Below, piece after piece: positions 47,701 to 60,079 of a stretch of 64,000 nt of DNA. The stretch is from positions 51,884,201-51,948,200 of the forward strand of contig NC_134463.1 of assembly GCF_047948215.1 (NCBI RefSeq), given 5' to 3'. The position numbers were made by a program, and so were the translations under genes. This DNA is from Lycorma delicatula (lineage: Eukaryota > Arthropoda > Insecta > Hemiptera > Fulgoridae). The notes beneath the pieces were generated by a model, which saw only the letters and a list, made by a program, of their open reading frames with translations, did no database searches and had not been told where the DNA came from. Every line of letters starts with the position of its first letter. Position 1 is the stretch's first letter.

Positions 47701-48478
47701 ATTTCTTTGAAATTTTATAAAATTATTATTTTTTACAATTTATACGAATTGTATTGTTTTATTTATTACAAAATTTTTATATCACCCAAAATATTTTGGG
47801 TTTAAAACTTATTATTAAAGGTTAAAAAAACATATTATATCTATAGAGTCTATTTTGAGTTGAAGTGACGACAACAATGTATGTGTGTATATATATATGT
47901 GAAATTATTTTACTTAACAGTGGATATAATTATAGAATTATATAACCTATTTAGCTATACGTGTATTACAACTAAATTTAGCTATCTACAATAGGTAATT
48001 ATATATAAGACTATTCTATTCACAAAAAGCTAATTTGTTTACTCCTCTATGTGAGTGTGAGTGTGTGTGTGTTTGTGTGGTTGTGCGCGCGCATGTATAT
48101 TATTTTTTTATTACACAGGCATTCATAACGTGTGGAAAACTTTAATAACTTTTCAAATGTTTAACGTAGAAAAATGGACATACCAACCCAAACAAGCTAC
48201 TTAAGCTAGAAGGAAGAAACAAATCAAAAATTTTAAATGAAAAAGAAAGGATTATGAAATAACATGTAAAAAAAGTATTGACAAACAAAAATTTGACATA
48301 AAACATTTCAAGTAACATTGTACCCAATATGGCAACCATTTAAAGTGTTTTTTAGTTCATTTCGGAAGTAGTTTATAGTGGTCTCACACCAAAAAAATTT
48401 TTAAGGTAGAGAGCATTTGCTAAATTTTTACTTTTTAGTGTTTTCATTGTTAAGGAGCAATTTAAAAGGTAGCCAACA
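44766..48478. other. AT-rich DNA with no recognised gene
   Basis: Nearly 4 kb of A/T-rich sequence. 45220-45280 has a short less-AT stretch with the inverted motif 'GTAGGTTCCTAC' (45240-45251). 46580-46620 has TTAGCCAA / TTGGCTAA. 48051-48096 is a (GT)n tract running into CGCGCG. No coding motif seen. Confidence 0.5.
48051..48096. repeat. (GT)n microsatellite with CG alternation
   Basis: TGTGAGTGTGTGTGTGTTTG passing into TGTGCGCGCGCATG; alternating purine-pyrimidine throughout its second half. Confidence 0.85.
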
Positions 48479-48735
48479 GGGCTGATCTAGTGGTTAACTC
48501 GTCATCGCAAATCAGCTGATTTCGAAGTCGAGCGTTCCAAGGCTCAAATCCTAATAAAGACAGTTACTTTTATACGGATTTGAACACTACATCGTGGATA
48601 CCGGGATTCTTTGGCGGTGGGGTTTCAATTAACCACTTTTTTAGGAATGATGGATCTGAGTCATATACATCATTCTCTTTCATCCTCTACAGTAACACCT
48701 TAAAGTGGTTTTTGAGGTTAAACAGAAAAAGAAAG
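48479..48735 (+). mobile_element. SINE family A, full-length head and body
   Basis: It has the A-box-like GATCTAGTGGTTAACTCG, then 'AAATCAGCTGATTTCGAAGT', the B-box-like GGCTCAAATCCTAATAAAG and 'GATTTGAACACTACATCGTG'. The rest is 'GGATTCTTTGGCGGTGGGGT', 'TTTCAATTAACCACTTTTTT', 'TCATCCTCTACAGTAACACC' and the tail 'GAGGTTAAACAGAAAAAGAA'. It runs head to tail in one orientation and is the best plus-strand example of the family, about 257 bp. A 101-codon frame running through it is fortuitous. Confidence 0.85.
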
Positions 48736-48918
48736 TTATGTAAGAGGTATTATAGATCACTTTTTAAACTAATTATGAATAATGTTAAATTATTATTATT
48801 CACAAAACAACCAGTCGTTTTATTTAGTGTTGTAGTCAAAAATTTTTATGTTAAATTTCATTTTTCTAGGCTAATGTTTGAATAGTTATTTGTGGATTCC
48901 TTTATTTTATTAGCATTT
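48736..48918. other. AT-rich spacer
   Basis: Nothing recognised between the SINE and the microsatellite. Confidence 0.4.
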
Positions 48919-48930
48919 GTATATATATAT

Positions 48931-48979
<49 letters not shown>

Positions 48980-48987
48980 TATATTTA
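48919..48987. repeat. (TA)n microsatellite
   Basis: About 65 bases of TA units interrupted by two TAAATA variants. Confidence 0.95.
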
Positions 48988-49004
48988 TATCTACGTCAGT
49001 TTGT

Positions 49005-49037
49005 CTGTGTGCATGCATGCGCGCGCGTGCGCGTGTG
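49005..49037. repeat. Alternating purine-pyrimidine tract
   Basis: TGTGTGCATGCATGCGCGCG followed by CGTGCGCGTGTG; a Z-DNA-prone sequence 18 bases after a long TA run. Confidence 0.7.
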
Positions 49038-52000
49038 AAATTATAATTAAAAAAGTTTTTATTATCTGAGAATAATCTAGCTGTTGTTTTACAATTTCTT
49101 TAGCAGAGCCTGGAGTTTTTTTAATACTACAATTATATATAACGATTGGAGAAATGCGAGTTTACCAAAACTAAATAAATTTAAAAAAACCAAAACAATC
49201 TTTTAAATTTCTTAACTTATTATGATTACACTTCATTTTGTAAAGTTAGGAATTTTTTAAAATTATTTAAATAAAACGTTTTAAGAATTTTATTATTTAT
49301 TCAATTAAATATCCAGCAATTAACGTATAAAGGAAACAGGTAAATTAACAACAAAACTGTGTGTGTGTGTGTGCGCGCATGTTTGTCTTGTTTTTATGCC
49401 GACTAATCTCCTAGCTTTCTGAGTTAAGTACGTAAAAGTAATTCAAAGTTATGAACTTTGTAAGTATTTAGCAAGTTTAATAAGTAGTTTCTTTTTACAG
49501 TTAATATTTGAGAAACTGTAGGATAGAAAAAGTTTAAATTTCTTTTCGTAACAATTTAACTATTATTTTTAAGTATGGATAACGGTGTTTTTCAGTCAAA
49601 TAGTTTTCCTTTTTTTTTAAAAATAATATAATAAAATGAAATACGGTTATTTGGAATTACCAAATGTTGGAGAGGAAATTCGGCGATTTGGTATAAAATA
49701 AAAAAGTGACTGAACTGGCTCGCGGTCAATCTCCTGGATACCAGCGAGACTGTTAGGCCCCTAAATCTTCTGCCTATATTAAACCTGTAATTTCTTCGAG
49801 ATTTGAATTACATCAGCTACCTTAGGTATTGTGCATCTTCAAAATTCATAATTTTGTTTCCGCAGTTACTTTTGTTAGTTCGTTTATTTTTTTGATTAGT
49901 TATTATTTGTGTAATTGATAAGATTTTTTTCAGTGTTTTGTTTGCGTTTTATGTTCTGAACTTTATTAGTGTTTCTTTGACTCATCTGTGTATACACTTT
50001 ATAAGTTATGTACACATATACAGTTATTTCAAGAACTTCAATGGAAAGTCTCTATATGTCTTTTTTTTTGTATTCAAATTTACTTATTATTCCGGTAAAT
50101 TGGAACCAATTGTAAGTTAAAGACTGCGGTAAAAAAAAGAAAAAACTGCTTTGAAAAAATAAATGTAATTTTTAAATTATATCAATCCATTTAATTTGTT
50201 TTTTTTTTAAATGAATTTTCAGGTTTAATGTTTGCCAAATATACGGATTTTGATGTTTTTTTTTTCTATTAACTAAAATAATTTGCAATGGTGATTACTC
50301 AGTTGTAATATTCTTCTAAATTAGTGATATATAATTTATTCTTAAAACAAAAATATTCAATGAATTGCTTACGTGATTTGAAGATAATTATTACGTTTTT
50401 GTTATAAATGCTTAAAACGAAAGACGCAGTGTAAAAAATATTTCTTTGTCATTCTGATTTTAAAAACCATTTTCGAATTTTTAAGTAAAGGTAAATAAAG
50501 TGTGTAAAAAAACCATAAGAAGTAGATTCTGAATTTAAGAGTGCCTTTACTCATACTCGGTTGTAATCTGTTTACTTCACTCTTTGCTTTCTATTCTTCT
50601 TTTCATTATTACAGTCTCCCTCACTTTTTACAATAACTGCAAACCTGGTTTTTCATACGTGAAAAAAAAATTTAATTAAATAAAATAAAAAAACATAATA
50701 AAACAGACTTCAAGAAATGCAGTAAAACGTAAAAACAGAAATCTTCCCAATTCTTTAACTTTTGAGTTTTTGAGATCATCACCTATTAATGTGACTTCAA
50801 TAATGTTGTGATTTCAAAGAAATTTTATTAATTGAAAAATAAATTAATTAGATCAAAATACATTTACGTAAAAACTGGAAGAAGTTATTCAGTTTTTAAA
50901 ATAAAGAAAAAATGTTTAAAACTTTTCATAAAGTTGGAAATATTTCTTTAGATATATTTTCAAAATTAAAACGCTGAAAATATGGAAACGTCTAGTATTC
51001 TTATGCATTTCTTGATTTCAATTATTTCTGAGTATGAATTATATAGAGGTAAAAAATTAAAAGGTCGTCAGCCTTAGTTGAAATTTTGATAATTATTTTT
51101 GGACATTTCCTGATTTTTTAAAAATGTGAAAAAATATGTGATTTTTGCAAATTAATATAAATATTGATCTGCAAAAATTATTTTCCTTATCTTACTGCAA
51201 ATAGTGGAAGTAAAAAATATATTAATAGATTAATATGAAGCATAGATTTTACAGATATGTTATTCATAAGTTTATGATTATTGGAGAGTTCTCCAATAGT
51301 CTTCAAGAAAAAAATTAGAATGTAACTTTTATTTTAAGTGCAGATCGTTTTTCCGTACTACCGCTGTTGTATTTAACTGTACTTTATTTTCTTACAAGGT
51401 TTTACATAAAGAAATTAACGAAATTTTGGAAAAATTATATATTTTAAAAAGGAAAACTTTTATACTGGTAATATAAAAGTAGAATTTTATATTTACACAG
51501 AAATTATTTAATATTTAGAGTGCACAGTTTTTATCCAGTTAAAATATAAACAATAAAGATTAACAATTAAGGGCTTTTTAAATTATGTAGCTTTATAAAA
51601 AAAGAAATTGAAAAATTGGGAAAAAAATTGGGTTGGTTTAAACGAATAAATTTAGTTTTTGGGTAAATTTGCAAAGAGGGAATAAGTAAGGCTGGATAAC
51701 AAACACTACAGGAGCTTTTTTGAAATATATATTTTAATCTATGGTCACAAAATTGGTTTACAAAAAAATGGGTTTAAAAAATGTACAAAATAAACAGGAA
51801 TTAGAAAGCTTACTTCATTAATAGTGAAGCAAAAATTCATTCATTGTTGAAAGGCGGATACAATATACGATAGTTAGTTTGAATTTATTAAAAATATTTT
51901 TTCAGTGTTTTCAATTGTAAAATCAAGTGTTATCTCCTTTTTTGAAATTTTCTTTATAGGCGAGGATATATTTTTGATTGATGAAAGGATTATACTATTT

Positions 52001-52127
52001 TTTTTATGTTAAGTTTTACTTGCGCAACCTACAAGTCAAGCGTGCAGTAAGTCACGGTTGACAGTCTGTAGTGAAGATACAAGTGTGTTATTGGTTCTAA
52101 ACTAAAAGATGTTTCTGTTAAAGTTAT
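49038..52127. other. AT-rich DNA with no recognised gene
   Basis: A further (GT)n tract lies at 49360-49384. 49690-49790 is briefly less AT-rich without a recognisable motif. No coding or repeat structure seen in the rest. Confidence 0.5.
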
Positions 52128-52240
52128 TTTTTTTGTCTCCGGAACTGCCGTTATGTATTTACTTCAGACAATTTTGTAGCTATGAAAATGCCGTGCCTGA
52201 CCGGGATTCGAATCCGGGATCTCCGAATGAAAGGCTGAGA
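52128..52240 (-). mobile_element. SINE family B, truncated, minus orientation
   Basis: On the minus strand it reads 'CTCAGCCTTTCATTCGGAGA' with B box GGATTCGAATCCCGG, then 'GTCAGGCACGGCATTTTCAT' and the tail, whose plus-strand form 'TTTGTCTCCGGAACTGCCGT' closely matches the family A tail. The A-box half of the head is missing. Confidence 0.7.
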
Positions 52241-52429
52241 ATTGTTTAAAACAACTTATATTTGTATTTTATTTACTTCTTTTATTTTTCATTTTTAAAA
52301 TTTATTCCAAAATTTAGATTTTGGATATTTAAAAAAAACAATTTTTGTAAAAAAAAAATTAAATCAATGAAAAAAGAAAAGTATTATAAAAGTTCAAAAA
52401 TGCTTTTTCGAAATACTCTTTTTAATGTT
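52241..52429. other. AT-rich spacer
   Basis: Nothing recognised. Confidence 0.4.
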
Positions 52430-53300
52430 GTATAGTCCTAGTCCTGTTCTGCTCCTCGACTTATATTTAGGGTTTATATTAATATTGCTGTTGTTTTTGT
52501 TTTTCTTGTAACTTTCACGATTTAGGCCTCAAACCTGTCTCGGGTTCCATTTTTCCATTGGTTGATCCCCACTTCGTCAGCCTAATGACTTATAATCCAT
52601 GAACCGTTTTGGAATTCTACTATTTCTTATACTTTGAACATGAATTTTCCATCTCTCTCGGTATCTTGATATTCTATCAGTAGTTCCAATTCATTTAGTA
52701 CTTCTAATTCATTTCGAATATCCACATTTCTAAGGTGATCAAATCGGGATCTTCCGTTAACTGCTCTTAAAGATATCATTTCTGCAGCTTCTATGCTTTT
52801 TCTTTTATTGAACACTCATGTCTCGCTATCATAAAGAAAATTTAGACAGCCATAACATTATACAATTTTAATTGGGTGTAAATAATTAAATTTGTTCTAT
52901 AACACTTCCATTCACTACTATCTATGACGTTACAGTACACTTTCCCCAAAATGCTACCACTTTAGTTTTCTCTGTTGATTTATTACGGTTACATTTCTTA
53001 CACGGGAATTGAGGTTGATGAAATGATTTTTGCAGATTATCCTCAGATTCCACAATTAGGAGCTGGTCATCTGAGAACAGGATATTACTAATAATAAAAT
53101 TTTTATTCACTGAAATACCAGTTGTTATCTTTGTTTTCCATTCTCTAAAAATATCATCATTATATAAATTAAATAGATCTGGCGACATACTGCAATCTTT
53201 CGTAACTCCTTGGTTTATTTTAATATCTACCAGCAACTTCTTACCTGTGTCTACGACATGTATCCTCCGGACTTTGCAATCAATTGTTTTGGAAAGCCGC
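52430..53300 (-). pseudogene. RTE-like LINE reverse transcriptase, C-terminal half
   Basis: The minus-strand frame 53236-52922 (open from about 53290) reads 'RIHVVDTGKKLLVDIKINQG' and 'VTKDCSMSPDLFNLYNDDIF', equivalent to the conserved 'G-RQGC-LSP-LFN-Y--DI' block. 'NILFSDDQLLIVESEDNLQK' follows, with FSDD in place of FADD. After frame breaks the tail gives 'KKSIEAAEMISLRAVNGRSR', 'DHLRNVDIRNELEVLNELE' (52815-52627) and 'RIPKRFMDY' (about 52590-52620), matching the 'ME-AEMRFLRAV-G....RR-EDIR-EL-I' end of this LINE group. The endonuclease is absent. It belongs to a different family from the LINEs at 8329 and 15008. Confidence 0.75.
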
Positions 53301-54859
53301 TTTTGTTAAAAATTTTTATTAATGTTATTATTATTACAAATACAATTATCCAGATTTGGCAATCTTTCTATACAACGTATATTAAATATTTCTGATCTTC
53401 GACAAAAAATTTGATTACTTTTTGTTTGAAGTTGATTAACAGTGACAATGTTTCTGTTATAATCTCTAAAGCTATAAGGAACCTTGGTACTCTTTTGTAC
53501 GTTAATAACTTCTTCAATTACGCAACCAGCATGCGTAATATAAAACAATGGGTCTGGTTCATTCTTAAATATTGTAATTTAAAACAAAATTCTATTCCTC
53601 GATTAATTTAGAAGTGGTTTTTTGAACAGACTATTTCATACTTTGCGTTTCAATATACATTGAATATATTTAATTTGAATTTTTGTATTTTAGATCATAA
53701 CGTTTTTTTTTGGTATTTATTTATTCCCGAATAAATAAATTACATATATTAAGATGCTGTACTATTCAGTTGATTTTTTTTCTCATACTTAAATTAGGTC
53801 ATATCGCTCTCCTATAAAGATGTGGAATGGAATGATTATAAATTTTGATATGAGATCATAAGAAAAAGAATAAATAAATAATTTTTCATATATTTTACTT
53901 ACTATATAATTAATACACTTAAGTAAAGAAGTAATATTATGACTGATGAAGAAAGGTTAAGTTCAAACCGAGAATTGAATGGGACGTTAATTTAATTCTA
54001 ATTTTAATATAACTGGAGCCACATGTATTTAATTTTAATTATTATTATAACTAATTATTATTATTATAAGAATTTAAGAGTAATATTTTATTATGGAAAA
54101 CTTGGTTGTCTAAGTCACGTCATCATCATCATCATCATTTCTAGTAATAGCAATTCATTTTAAATTCTCCTATTCAGTTGAACGTATTCAATAGCATATT
54201 TGCATAATGATATATAATAGAAAAACATTTACAAAACCAAAAAAGACAGTAAATTTAAATAGGATAGTAGTTTTAAAAATTTGGAATATTATTATGTAGG
54301 CCTATTAAATATTTTAACTGCCAATAACCTTTTGTTTACTAGATTTCATTTATACGCAAAACACATTAAATTTCCATTAAAGAATATTAAATGGGACGAA
54401 GTATGTATAAAACCCCTATTATTATTCCATTTTTATTATTTAAGTATATATAAAAGTGTTATTTAAATAGCAGAGAGAGAAATATAGAATGAGAGAGGGG
54501 AAAAAAGGATGAAACAATAAAAGTGGACGAAAAAGGACTAATCCTTTTAATTGTACTCGTATTTTATGATTAAAAAACTACGAGAAAATTTTACATAGAA
54601 CGTTCACAGAGGGGTTAGTAATTTTTCAAAAGTAATAGCATACATATAAGATAATGTAAGCTTTCGATTCTGTCCTGATAATGACTAAATGTTTTTATAA
54701 ATAAAGATATGCCATTTCCTATCCGAGATGTTTGGATTTTATTTTTTTATAATTATAAAACGTTTTTGAACCATAAAAAATAAAATAAATTTCATTCAAC
54801 CATATATTTAAAAAAAATAAAATAAATTAATTAATTTTTGCATCACTAGTTAATAATAA
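53301..54859. other. AT-rich DNA with no recognised gene
   Basis: 53306-53650 may be decayed upstream LINE sequence, but no motif is readable. 54118-54139 is an (ATC)n run. The rest is featureless. Confidence 0.4.
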
Positions 54860-54869
54860 ATATTCGTAG

Positions 54870-55360
54870 GTGAAGGGGATGTCTGGGTTGAGACGCCAGA
54901 AATGATAATTTGTAGTGTATATGTCTCTCCAAATGTACCAATGGAGGATTTTGAAACAGTACTAGATGGCGTGAGTAGACTGAGAAGGGCCTCCCACTAG
55001 GAGATTTTAATAGCGGGGAATTTTAACTATACAAACGTGTTATGGGGTGGAGAGAGGAGTGACGTGAGAGGAAGACAGCTGGAGGAAGTGATGGCGGGGT
55101 TGGGGCTTATCTGTCTAAGCGATGGTAAGCTTCCAACCCTGGTGCGCAGTACTGAATCGTCGTTCTATTTTGAACTGGGGGCCTCATGGTCACGAGGGGT
55201 TGCTGTACGAGTAAGAAGAGTGGTGAGTGCGTTGGGCATTGAGAGGGTGCAACATATTGTACAAGGACGTTTGGGTCACCTCAGTGACATTTCACCGGAG
55301 TTTTTAACGGAGGTGATTTCGGAGGCTTTCCGTACAGCGCTGGAGAAGGCATAACCAAAG
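54870..55360 (+). pseudogene. R1-like LINE endonuclease, C-terminal part
   Basis: The translation gives 'GDVWVETPEMIICSVYVSPN' (about 54875-54935), then after a frame change 'GNFNYTNVLWGGERSDVRGR' (55014-55075) and 'LEEVMAGLGLICLSDGKLPT'. 'TLVRSTESSFY' and 'GRLGHLSDISPEFL' (to 55310) follow. The usual 'GDFN' catalytic Asp is replaced by Asn (GNFN), and the Asp-His of the closing 'SDH' motif is reduced to a trace. The remaining frame ends at 55354. The domain would nick target DNA in an intact element; here it is incomplete and mutated. Confidence 0.75.
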
Positions 55361-56943
55361 GATAAACGTGTGTATTGGTGGTCGCCTGAGGTAGAGGCGG
55401 CTAGAAGGGCCTGTTTTGGTGCAAGGAAGCGTCTGCAGCGAGCAAATCGTAGAGATCTGAGGGACGAGATAGATTTGGCACTGAAAGAATAAAGGAGGTG
55501 TCAGAAAGCTACTAAGAAAGAAATTACGAGCAGTAAGAGAGAGAAATGGGCGGGAGTTGTGTACTCGCCTCGATAGCGATATATGGGGAGACGCCTTCAA
55601 GATTGTTAGTAAAAAGTTCGGGAGGGCACTACCTGTATTGGTGAGGGGGCTACTGGAGAACTGTGTGAAGTACTGTTCTCCAGGAGGCCGTGTGAGATAT
55701 TGGAGAGGTTGCTGTGGTGGAGATTCCTCCTTTTGGTGAGATGGAATAAAGAAGTCATGTGATGAAAATCAGTAGGCGGAAAAGTCCGGGACTAGATGAA
55801 ATTTCCAATGAGGTGGTGGCGGCGGTGGCAATGGCGATGCCGGAGAAGATGTTATCAGCGTTTAATAAGGTGCTGGTAGATGATATGATTCCAAAAGTGT
55901 GGAAGGTGGGGAAGTTGGTTATGCTCCGGAAGGGTGGTAGGGAGGAGAATGACCTCACCGATTACAGGCCGTTGTGCCTTTTAAGTTGTATGGCAAAGTT
56001 GTTTGAACGGATGATTGCGGAAAGGCTGAGTTTCGAGACTGAAGCCGGTGAGGGACTAAATGAATACCAAGTCAGTTTCCGTAAGAGCCGTACTGCAGTG
56101 CAGGCTATTGAGAGAGTAATGCGGGTGGTTGATGAGGCAGCGTATTGTACGTGGAGAACCCGGACTATTCTGGCGGTAGTGTTACTCGATGTAACGAATG
56201 CGCTTAATTAGCTACCGTTCGAGTAAGTTCTCCAGGAACTAAATAGGAGGAAGATCAGCCCGTATTTTTACAGGATTGTGCCGGATTACGTTAATGGTAG
56301 AGCAGTGGTTGGCTGTGCAGAAGGGACTCCATTTGAGATTGGAATGAAGACAGGAGTGCCCCAAGGGTTGGTCACTGGCCCGCTCTTGAGTTGTATTGTG
56401 TATGATGGGCTGCTGCGGTTAGGTTTTTCAGACGGGGTGTCGCCAACTGGTTTTGCGGATGATCTATCCCTGGTCATTACGGCTAAAACGGAGGAGGAGG
56501 AGGTTATGCGGCGAGAGGTCGGCGGGTGTGCCAAAAGGTCAAGCTAAGCAAGATACGCTAATGAAGAAGTGGCAGCACTGTTGGGAAAGGGCGCAGGTAG
56601 GAAGCTGGACGAGAAGGCTGATCCCTCAGATCAAACCATGGCTGGGCAGAAGGTATGGCGAGTTAACCTATGAGATGACGCAGTTCCTGTCCGGTCATGG
56701 CTGCTTCAACAAGTATCTGTGGGACAGAAAGAGAAGGAGGTCGGAACACCGTGAGACACGGTGTTCCACTGTGTCAGATGGGTGTTGGTGAGGAGAGAGG
56801 TGGATCATGTTATTGGTGTGATCACCCCAGATAATGTGGTGACGATGTTGTTTAATCGGAGGAATTGGGATGCCATTAGTAATATGGTCATTCGTATAAT
56901 GAGAGCTAAGGCAAGGGAGGAAGTGGAAGATGAGGAGGACTAA
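55360..56943 (+). pseudogene. R1-like LINE reverse transcriptase and C-terminal domain
   Basis: The connecting region 'YWWSPEVEAARRACFGARKR' (55370-55430) is followed by broken frames. 'ISRRKSPGLDEISNEVV' (55762-55815) is the 'KSPGPDGIPNE' block. 'VLLDVTNALN' (about 56178-56208) matches 'LDVTNAFN', and 'TGVPQGLVTGPLL' (56352-56390) matches 'GVPQGS-LGPLL'. 'SPTGFADDLSLVI' carries FADD at 56452-56463. An internal deletion then joins to 'WTRRLIPQIKPWLGRRYGEL' and 'EMTQFLSGHGCFNKYL' (56590-56720), the signature of the R1 C-terminal domain. A last piece 'TMLFNRRNWDAISNMVI' (56841-56895) leads to the stop at 56943. At least five frame breaks make it inactive. Confidence 0.8.
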
Positions 56944-57313
56944 AGCGGGGGACGTCGACAACGGAGACTTGAGGTTTGTAGATTAGGGGATGGGTGGATA
57001 GCCCCTTTCAGGAGGCGTGGGTGCCGAAGTGTCTCACGGCCGATGAGTGAAAGGGGACTCCATGGGATTTGTTAGGGGGTTAAAATGAAAAGACCAGAGT
57101 CCCTGGTGGAGGGTCCTCTAGGGGGCCCTCCACTTAGAGGCAAGGCATTAGAAAAGACCCAGTCCCGGCCGACCGGGTGGTACCCCGTGCTGGGAACGGC
57201 ATAGTCGGGTCCGGTATGGTCACTTGAGAGGTTAGGGGCAAAGGTACACTTTGGATTGAGTCGTGCTTCACCAGTCTAGGTCCGGTCTCATGGGGAAGGG
57301 TATAAAAAAAAAA

Positions 57314-59989
57314 AAGGTGAAAGGGAAGTAGGCTACTTAGTCTTGTGAAACAGTAAACCAGTCCAAATCCAACGCACGTGATCTGACTTTTATTTTGTAA
57401 TGTTTTGAAAGTCTAGTTTATGTTCTTTTATTATTACGGATACGGAAAAGCTAAAAAACGAATGGTTATAGACAGACAAGAATGTGCCAAAAGATATGAA
57501 ATCACAAGATAAACAAGGAATTAGAGCTCATGTCACGTGTAGTAGAAAGAAAATCGTTGATGTGTTAAATAAATTTGTTCGGTTTATAGAGAGCAACAGC
57601 CATTAGGAAGGATACTGTAGAAGTTGTGTCAGTGAATTATGTGAAAAGATTTTTTTTTACATAACTAGAGAAGATAAGTCAACAAAAATAATCTAAAAGA
57701 AAATACTTATCGTAAGAACTTTCACGTATTCTTGAGAAAAATTTTTTTCAAGAGTAAAAATTATTTTGTGTAGGTGGAGTATTTTTTTTGTCACTATTAT
57801 TTATTACTTCTTTGAAAACGATCTTTTGTAACTGTTTTTAACAGCTATTCCGGATTTATTGGAAGGGTCTTACGTATTACATGGAAGACGCGACGTGATC
57901 TGTAGGATTTACAGACTAAGTAAAAGTGGCGTAAAAAAAGGAACATTAAGATAGATTTTCTATTATATTGCATCCTTATTCTTTCTAATCTCGGTTAAAG
58001 TATCTTTATTTTAACTTTCTATAGAAAGTTGAAAAATATTCTGTATATTTTTTCTTATTGACCAGATATTAAAAAATCCTCTTTTAATCCAGATTAAAAT
58101 AATGTTGTAGAGTATTCTTTCACTGTCTATACATTAATCTCCTCAGTGCACTAAATAATGTTCAACCTTAACTTTGTTTAATGGATTTTATAATACCGAC
58201 AACAAAATATAATAATAATGTTCAATTTTCTAAAAGTTGATCACCAATTATCACAGTATTTATAATATTTAAATTTCCTATGTAGTTACTTTTTTAGGAA
58301 TTATAAAACCCATTTAGCTGAAAATAATATTATTTAGAACTTTAATAAAAATAACTTCGACAATGAAAACTTATTTTTATACTCGTAAATTTCAAGTAGT
58401 TTAAAGGATTAATACGTGATAATATTTAAGTGGCTTTACTCCATCAATAACCAGTATATACACTTCATACATTTAGCACCGTAGCATCTAATGGAAAATT
58501 GTTGTTAACAATCGAGTTATATACGCTAGACTGTTTACAATGACTTTGTATCTAACACAATGGATAAAACACGGTTTAGATAAGTAATATGTACGATTAC
58601 AATTCGTTGTCTTATAACATATATACTGGTATATATGTGTATGTAAAGTGTTATACAACGTAACCAAAATCGGATATTAAGGATCTTTCACAAACTGTAA
58701 TACACAAGCACGCACGCGTACATACACTGTAAACGAAACTATATTTATTTACAAGCTTGAGTTCGCCCATAAAAGAACAACTTAAGTATTATTATAGTGA
58801 TTCATTTAATAAATGAACGAAGTTAAAAGCAAGCAAACACATATACATACATTGTATAGATTTTGACAAACATACAACAAACATATGGTTATGTAAAATT
58901 TGTTTGTTTTAACAGGAAAATAATTGCTTTCAGTCGAACACAATAGGATAAATTTTACCAACAAAAGTTTAAAACACTTCAAAAGACTTATGAATATCTC
59001 GTATATCAAAGGTGTTTTCCTAGTCAAAAACAAATTAGCATCCTTCTTCACTAATTAATTTATTTTTTCCTTTATAAATCTTCTGTATTTATTACGAGAT
59101 GCGTATAACAGGGATAAAATCGATAAATATTTTTATATTAGGTTATTGAGTTACAACATATGAGTAATACTGATTTATTAACAGAAAATAAATTTAATTT
59201 TAAAATAAAATAAAACTTTAAAATAAATATAAAATATAATGAAGAATAATTAGGAATTACAGAAATACAATATACCAAAAAAAGGAAATCTTATCATTTA
59301 TTTTGTTAAATATTTTATTATTTAGGTTGTAAAAGAAAAACAACAAAAGATACTTGGCTAAAAAAAGGAGTTTTTATGTTTAAAAAAAATTCTGTTAGTA
59401 TTACATCATCAACATAAAATCTAGAAATTTAACTGACATGCTTTAAAATATTATATGGATAATGTAATGCTTTATGATAATGAAACATGTTCATGTTTCA
59501 AGAGGGAAAAAATAAAGGTTTTTGTAATGCAATGTTATAGAGTAATGCTGAAAATTAGTTTGGTCAGCAAAATTCGAAATTATTCGGACCAAAACGAATT
59601 GAAGAGAAACGAATGTGTGAAAGATCAATGAAAAATTCACACCCTCGTCAGTTGATGGGCAGATTAGAGATGATTTCTCAAGCAGACTTTCTGTTGCAGC
59701 ACACGATTCCCTCAAGTATAATATTAGTTGTGCCAATACTATTTCCGATACACCAGATTGAACTATTGCGTATCTATGTGTATACACTTTCTAACTTTGC
59801 TTGTAGAAGAGAAATTGGTTGTGTATAAAAAAATGGAACTTCTCCTCCAGTAATGATAGTTATAGCCAAGTATAAAATATCTTCTTACCGGTGTTTTATT
59901 CATGAATTCATGCCTTCTAAATAGTATTATTTTTGTTTTAATCTAAAGGACAATATTACAAACAGATCTTAACAAATTTATTATTATTT
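57314..59989. other. AT-rich DNA with no recognised gene
   Basis: 57420-57960 has weakly less AT-rich stretches but no motif. 59560-59830 gives overlapping frames of 98 and 71 codons on opposite strands without similarity that I recognise. The rest is AT-rich. Confidence 0.45.
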
Positions 59990-60079
59990 TCTTTCAAAAA
60001 TCTCAAATACTAAAAAGAGAATCCCAGCTGGATTAAACAAATCATAGGGCCTGGATTCTTTATTATTTTGGTAAGGAGG

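Larger units (their letters stand above)
54860..57313 (+). mobile_element. R1-like LINE with poly-A tail
   Basis: An element of about 2.45 kb, strikingly less AT-rich than its surroundings, covering endonuclease C-terminal part, reverse transcriptase, C-terminal domain, 3' UTR (56944-57300) and a poly-A tail (57302-57313). The 3' UTR contains the hairpin GTGGAGGGTCC / GGGCCCTCCAC (57106-57133). The 5' end is truncated within the endonuclease. The left junction sequence GGTGAAGGGGATG (54868 region) resembles GGTGAAAGGGAAG just after the tail, a possible but unproven target-site duplication. Coding parts are annotated separately. It is in the same broad clade as 19200-21120 but not a close copy. 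Confidence 0.8.

Noticed and set aside
48580..48885. 101-codon open frame
   Set aside because: It runs through a SINE and the AT-rich flank.
54868..57326. GGTGAAGGGGATG and GGTGAAAGGGAAG as target-site duplication of the R1-like LINE
   Set aside because: The match is imperfect, and the left copy seems to be within the endonuclease coding sequence, so it is not accepted as a duplication.
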